From Bacteriovoracaceae bacterium UBA4573 (lineage in GTDB: Bacteria > Bdellovibrionota > UBA1018 > UBA923), in contig DGKJ01000036.1 of assembly GCA_002387735.1 (NCBI GenBank), positions 1 through 9,713 of the forward strand: 9,713 bases of DNA. Reading direction: 5' to 3'. Made by a program: the position numbers and the translations under genes. Below the pieces are notes generated by a model, which was not told where the DNA came from, did no database searches, and was given only the letters and a program-made list of their open reading frames with translations. This document shows, in pieces, positions 6,821-9,713 of the stretch (position 1 is its first letter; each line of letters starts with the position of its first letter).

Positions 6821-7942
6821 ATGTCTGCTGTCTATTTGCTCGATAAATTTTCACACGAAGCGATTGTCATTCAACTCTTTCTGATTTCAGTGATCACGAT
6901 GAGTTATTTTGGTTACCTACTTCTCAAAAAGAAAAAATACGGTGCTGCCAAAAAACAAATTCCAGACAACGTCGTACGAGCCTATTTAATGGAACTCATT
7001 TCTCACGCCGAAGGCTTCAAGAACCAGCTTTTCGGCACCAATTTCCAAATTCCTACGGGTAAGGCTCCGGATCTGACGGCCAGTTACGCCGCAACTGCAA
7101 CAGCCGCGCCGGCAAACGCCGGTGACGCTGCCGCCGTAACGGCCGCGCAAGGTCTCGTGGCAGAACTGCAAAAGCAACTTGCTGCCTCTAATGCCAAACA
7201 AGAAGAATTTGCAAAAACCATCAGCCAACTTTCGGCCGATAAAGCGACGCTCGAAGCAAAGGCCGCCCAAGGTGGCGCTCCCGCAGCGGGAGGGGCTCCT
7301 TCGAAAGATGCTCTCGAAAAAATAGCTAAACTCGAGGCAAAACTTTCGGAATATGAAGTAATCGAAGATGATCTAGCCAATTTGAAAAAATACCAACAAG
7401 AAAACAAACAACTTCGGTCACAGTTGGCCGCTCTTCAAGGAGGCGCCCCAGCCCCAGAAGCTCCAACTGAAACACCCGCAGCGCCCGTCGAAGCTATCGT
7501 CATGCCAAACACTGGCGCTCCAGCCGTCAGCGCTACCGCTCCAGCCGTCAGCGCTACCGCTCCAGCCGCGAGTGCTGCTCCAGCCGCCAGCGCTACCGCT
7601 CCAGCCGCGAGTGTCGCTCCAGCTGCCAGTGCTGCTGGGAATGCCTCGCCTATAGCTGCGGCAGAACAAGCAGTGGCGGAGAACAAAGCCAATGACCAAT
7701 TTGAACAGTTAGTCGACAAAGTTGAAGAGAGTTTGGCTACTCCAGCGGGCGCTAGTGCCGTAGATCCGGCGGCGGTTGCTGCTGCAAAAACAGCTCCACC
7801 TGCTTCAGACACTGCGGCTCCGCCGACACCAGCAGCGCAAGCGACCGACATTAAACCGAGCGCTGCCCCTGTTGCCGCAGCGAAGCCGGACAAAAGTGAC
7901 ACAGACCTGTTAAGTGAATTCGAACGCATGCTCTCGGGGTGA
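6821..7942 (+). CDS. N-terminally membrane-anchored coiled-coil protein rich in Ala and Pro
   Basis: I do not recognise this 373-residue protein as a named family. One hydrophobic segment (about residues 14-36, IVIQLFLISVITMSYFGYLL) is followed at once by KKKK, which by the positive-inside rule places the rest in the cytoplasm. A short ordered region follows (VVRAYLMELISHAEGFKNQLFG, partly helical). Two coiled-coil stretches come next, near 110-147 and 160-208, separated by a Gly/Ala/Pro hinge. A long Ala/Pro/Ser/Thr linker (about 210-355) contains a tandem repeat of APAxSA(T). The linker is interrupted by a helical island (QFEQLVDKVEESL), and the protein ends in DTDLLSEFERMLSG, a potential amphipathic docking helix. 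Anchor plus low-complexity linker plus terminal binding element recalls ZipA-like tethers, but I see no ZipA domain. A good ribosome binding site precedes the ATG, and a HEAT-repeat gene follows after seven bases. Confidence 0.85.
   Translation: MSAVYLLDKFSHEAIVIQLFLISVITMSYFGYLLLKKKKYGAAKKQIPDNVVRAYLMELISHAEGFKNQLFGTNFQIPTGKAPDLTASYAATATAAPANAGDAAAVTAAQGLVAELQKQLAASNAKQEEFAKTISQLSADKATLEAKAAQGGAPAAGGAPSKDALEKIAKLEAKLSEYEVIEDDLANLKKYQQENKQLRSQLAALQGGAPAPEAPTETPAAPVEAIVMPNTGAPAVSATAPAVSATAPAASAAPAASATAPAASVAPAASAAGNASPIAAAEQAVAENKANDQFEQLVDKVEESLATPAGASAVDPAAVAAAKTAPPASDTAAPPTPAAQATDIKPSAAPVAAAKPDKSDTDLLSEFERMLSG
7517..7633 (+). repeat. In-frame tandem repeat, 21- and 18-base units
   Basis: Six units lie head to tail: 7517-7537, 7538-7558, 7559-7576, 7577-7597, 7598-7615 and 7616-7633. 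The first two 21-base units are identical. All begin GCTCCAGC, and the 18-base units lack the final codon ACC. They encode APAVSAT twice, then APAASA, APAASAT, APAASV and APAASA (residues 233-271). Because the units are multiples of three, gain or loss of copies keeps the frame and only alters linker length. Confidence 0.9.
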
Positions 7943-7949
7943 AGTCCGA

Positions 7950-8696
7950 ATGAAAATGACTAAATTCAATTTTGGTGCTTTTTTGGGAGCAAGCTTAATG
8001 TTTTTGGCTTCCGCCCACGCGTCTGTTCCGAAACCAAATAAACTGAATTCGCTACGCAGCAAAGACCTCGACACTGCAACCAGCTTGTTCTCTTCTACCG
8101 TACAAAAAAATCGCTCCGTCAGCGCCTGGATCGGAGCCCTACACTCCAAGTTCGGGCCTAAAACTAGCGATATATTGCACGAAATTTTAGAATCAAATAG
8201 CTCCTCGGAGTCTATGAGGTGGGCCTCCCTCATCGGTGTAGCTCGCCTCAACGGAAAAAAATCTCTCGAGACACTAAGAACTTACATGTCGCACTCGAGC
8301 TGGCTGTTACGCGACGCTGCTATAAAAAGCGCAGTCGCGCTAAATGCTCGGGAGCTCGCTCCCCATATCGAATCGCGGCTTCAGGATGAGGCCCTTGTTA
8401 TTCGAACAAGTGCGGTCGACGCCATTGGACAGCTAAAATTAAAAACCTCTTCTAAAAAATTATTGGCCGCGCTCTTTGACCCGTCCAACACCCACGGTGG
8501 CAAGGCGTTATGGATACACCAGCACATATTAAAAGTGTTGCGTGAGTTCCGCTACGAAGCTGCTCTTCCTAAATTAGGCGAGTACGCCAAGAAATATCCT
8601 AAAGACATAAAACTCCGCACAGAAGTGCAAAAAACTATTCGAGCACTTCAGGCCAAAGCGCCCAATATCAAACGCCCTGATCCAAAACGTCTTTAA
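7950..8696 (+). CDS. Secreted HEAT-repeat protein of unknown function
   Basis: HEAT repeats are paired helices that stack into solenoids used for protein binding. The 248-residue product has a signal peptide: a basic start MKMTKFNF, a hydrophobic core GAFLGASLMFLASAHA, and a probable signal peptidase I site after A24 (AHA before SVPK). The mature protein is therefore expected in the periplasm or outside the cell. Helical-pair repeats run from about residue 85 to 165: MRWASLIGVARL, SSWLLRDAAIKSAVALN and VIRTSAVDAIGQLKL carry the usual small and charged positions. Further, less regular pairs follow to about 235, and the tail is basic (IKRPDPKRL). The ATG at 7950 is preceded by GGGGTGA, which includes the stop of the upstream gene seven bases before, so coupling is likely. 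A second ATG at 7956 is possible. The 3' end overlaps the facing lipoprotein gene by 29 bases. Confidence 0.85.
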   Translation: MKMTKFNFGAFLGASLMFLASAHASVPKPNKLNSLRSKDLDTATSLFSSTVQKNRSVSAWIGALHSKFGPKTSDILHEILESNSSSESMRWASLIGVARLNGKKSLETLRTYMSHSSWLLRDAAIKSAVALNARELAPHIESRLQDEALVIRTSAVDAIGQLKLKTSSKKLLAALFDPSNTHGGKALWIHQHILKVLREFRYEAALPKLGEYAKKYPKDIKLRTEVQKTIRALQAKAPNIKRPDPKRL

Positions 8697-9222
8697 TACG
8701 CTGTTCTTCCATCTTTTTTAATTTCACCTTGGAAAATATGATGCGCCCCACTCTATAGAGCATCGTATTTTCCTCTACAGAATCCGAAACCGCCTCATTC
8801 CAACCTTCCAAGGCGTCGCGCTGAACCATTTGTTCTTTTTGAATAGAAACCTTTACAGAAGGACGACCATTGTAGTGACCAGGGGAAAGACTCATGCGAA
8901 GTCGATACTTTGCCTTCATATAGGTCGGTCGATCTCCGAAAGAATCGATGAAGTTCTTCTGGGCGGTGTTTTCGATCCAAGTAGTTTGCAGTAAACCTGC
9001 CTGCCGGTTTTGTACCGTGCGATCGAACGGCTTCAGTGCTTCAAGGGCCGCCTGCCAAGCAGTATTGTAGTCGGTCAAATAAATTCGCGAATATATCTTC
9101 ACGGACTCTTTGCCGGGCTGATGAAAGGTACTGCAAGCTCCAAACACCGCTATAAAAACAACTGACGCTGCGCGGTAAGCGGTTTTTTTCCAGTTTCTAC
9201 CCGATTGATTCAATGCAATCAC
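8668..9222 (-). CDS. Lipoprotein, possibly BamC-like
   Basis: The 184-residue product starts with a basic segment and a hydrophobic stretch ending VFIAVFGAC, with a lipobox FGA before C30, so it should be lipidated and attached to the periplasmic side of the inner or outer membrane. The mature region begins SRIYLTDYNTAWQAALEAL, followed by a strand pair around QAGLLQTTWIEN and a beta-rich core (KYRLRMSLS, PSVKVSIQKEQ). A helix-rich end contains DALEGW and EENTMLYRVGRIIF. This pattern, in which a Trp-containing helix precedes a GLLxTxW strand, resembles the helix-grip domains of BamC/NlpB-type lipoproteins. The match is by eye, and the length fits one such domain where E. coli BamC has two. 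I chose the GTG at 9222 because GAGGAA stands eight bases upstream on the minus strand. No bam genes are nearby to support the role. Confidence 0.75.
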   Translation of the reverse strand: MIALNQSGRNWKKTAYRAASVVFIAVFGACSTFHQPGKESVKIYSRIYLTDYNTAWQAALEALKPFDRTVQNRQAGLLQTTWIENTAQKNFIDSFGDRPTYMKAKYRLRMSLSPGHYNGRPSVKVSIQKEQMVQRDALEGWNEAVSDSVEENTMLYRVGRIIFSKVKLKKMEEQRIKDVLDQGV

Positions 9223-9230
9223 CCCAAAAT

Positions 9231-9247
9231 TTCCTCAAATCTTCCTC
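9231..9247 (-). promoter_or_regulatory. Two Shine-Dalgarno-like GAGGAA motifs before the GTG-start lipoprotein gene
   Basis: On the minus strand GAGGAA occurs at 9236-9231, eight bases before the GTG at 9222, and again at 9247-9242. The nearer copy supports the GTG start. The second copy is too far away to serve that start, and no start codon was noted for it. Confidence 0.6.
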
Positions 9248-9294
9248 GTAGATTTTCGCACGAACCCTGAGTTATGTCCCAAAAAAACCTAACC

Positions 9295-9300
9295 GGGAGA
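9295..9300 (+). promoter_or_regulatory. Ribosome binding site of the P1 peptidase
   Basis: GGGAGA lies five bases before the TTG at 9306 and supports that non-ATG start, which gives a complete signal peptide. The 83-base divergent gap (9223-9305) otherwise shows no convincing promoter on either strand. Confidence 0.65.
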
Positions 9301-9305
9301 AACTC

Positions 9306-9713
9306 TTGATCCATTTTAAAAGTCCGTTCCTGCTACTTTTAATCGTGTCCGTCTCGGCCTCAGCGACCAGTCCGTCCACCGTGGCGCTGCGAGCCAGAGA
9401 TCTCGGAATTCAATTTGACGGCACTCCAGGGAAACAAAATTCTATAACGGACGTAAATGGCACCCTTGTGGGGCACACCACCCTCACAATAGACGAAGGC
9501 TCAAACGCCATTCGCACCGGTGTCACCGCAGTTCTTCCCGCCGGCCACACCCAGAGCAAAGTACCGGCATCCTATTTTTCGCTAAACGGAAACGGCGAAA
9601 TGACGGGTACCCACTGGATCTCGGAATCAGGATTTCTCGAGGGACCGGTACTCTTGACGAATACTTTCAGCGTAGGTCTTGTTCGAGACGCCGTGCGCAA
9701 ATGGGGGGAATCG
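9306..9713 (+). CDS. Secreted P1-family aminopeptidase, DmpA/BapA type (3' end outside window)
   Basis: P1-family (S58) peptidases are N-terminal-nucleophile enzymes that cut themselves into two chains and release N-terminal residues. DmpA acts as an L-aminopeptidase and D-amidase/esterase, and BapA acts on beta-peptides. The 136 visible residues start with a signal peptide (IHFKSPFLLLLIVSVSASA, probable cut after ASA), then family blocks RARDLGIQFDGTPG, ITDVNGTLVGHTTL, IRTGVTAVLPAG, SLNGNGEMTGTHW and GPVLLTNTFSVGLVRDAV. The catalytic serine and the self-cleavage site lie beyond the right edge, so activity cannot be judged. The start is TTG at 9306 with GGGAGA five bases upstream; the first ATG in this frame comes far too late. 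The gene is divergent from the lipoprotein gene across 83 bases. The family call is strong; the substrate is unknown. Confidence 0.9.
   Translation, partial: MIHFKSPFLLLLIVSVSASATSPSTVALRARDLGIQFDGTPGKQNSITDVNGTLVGHTTLTIDEGSNAIRTGVTAVLPAGHTQSKVPASYFSLNGNGEMTGTHWISESGFLEGPVLLTNTFSVGLVRDAVRKWGES

Noticed and set aside
7435..7929. Minus-strand open frame (164 codons) rich in Ala and Gly.
   Set aside because: It is the mirror of the Ala/Pro-rich coding sequence, since GC-rich repeat codons leave few stops. The plus-strand frame has the membrane anchor, coiled coil and ribosome binding site.

Overview
The window looks like chromosomal DNA from a Gram-negative bacterium. It is compact, with no gap over about 100 bases, mixed ATG, GTG and TTG starts, and several exported proteins and lipoproteins. 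The gene content and the style of the lipoproteins suggest a Bdellovibrio-like or other former deltaproteobacterial lineage. That placement is an inference and has not been tested. I see no mobile elements, CRISPR arrays, rRNA or complete tRNA genes.

Left part (1-2749, plus strand): the 3' part of a translation operon. It holds truncated infB (IF2), rbfA (30S maturation factor) and truB (tRNA Psi55 synthase), closely packed and in the order known from many bacteria. A small hairpin resembling a tRNA T-arm lies between infB and rbfA. No rpsO or pnp follows truB. Instead the operon runs head-on, with a 6-base gap, into a minus-strand pair (2756-4970): hflX (ribosome-associated GTPase) and, upstream of it, an unrecognised exported protein that is probably a lipoprotein.

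Middle part (4957-6728, plus strand): a PLP-dependent class IV aminotransferase followed 8 bases later by an inositol-monophosphatase-family protein. The aminotransferase and the minus-strand exported-protein gene start on top of each other. Their likely start codons overlap inside a 14-base inverted repeat, so each promoter must lie inside the other gene.

Right part (6729-9713): a 92-base spacer with a plausible sigma-70-type promoter leads into a two-gene unit. Its first gene encodes an N-terminally membrane-anchored coiled-coil protein rich in alanine and proline, with an in-frame tandem repeat. Its second gene encodes a secreted HEAT-repeat protein. Facing it, and overlapping its 3' end, is a minus-strand lipoprotein gene of BamC-like appearance. 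Divergent from that gene, and cut by the window edge, is a secreted P1-family (DmpA/BapA) aminopeptidase.

The left part serves ribosome assembly and translation, and the right part serves the cell envelope. The best candidate for something undescribed is the membrane-anchored coiled-coil plus HEAT-repeat pair. The overlapping divergent starts at 4957-4970 are the most unusual regulatory arrangement.
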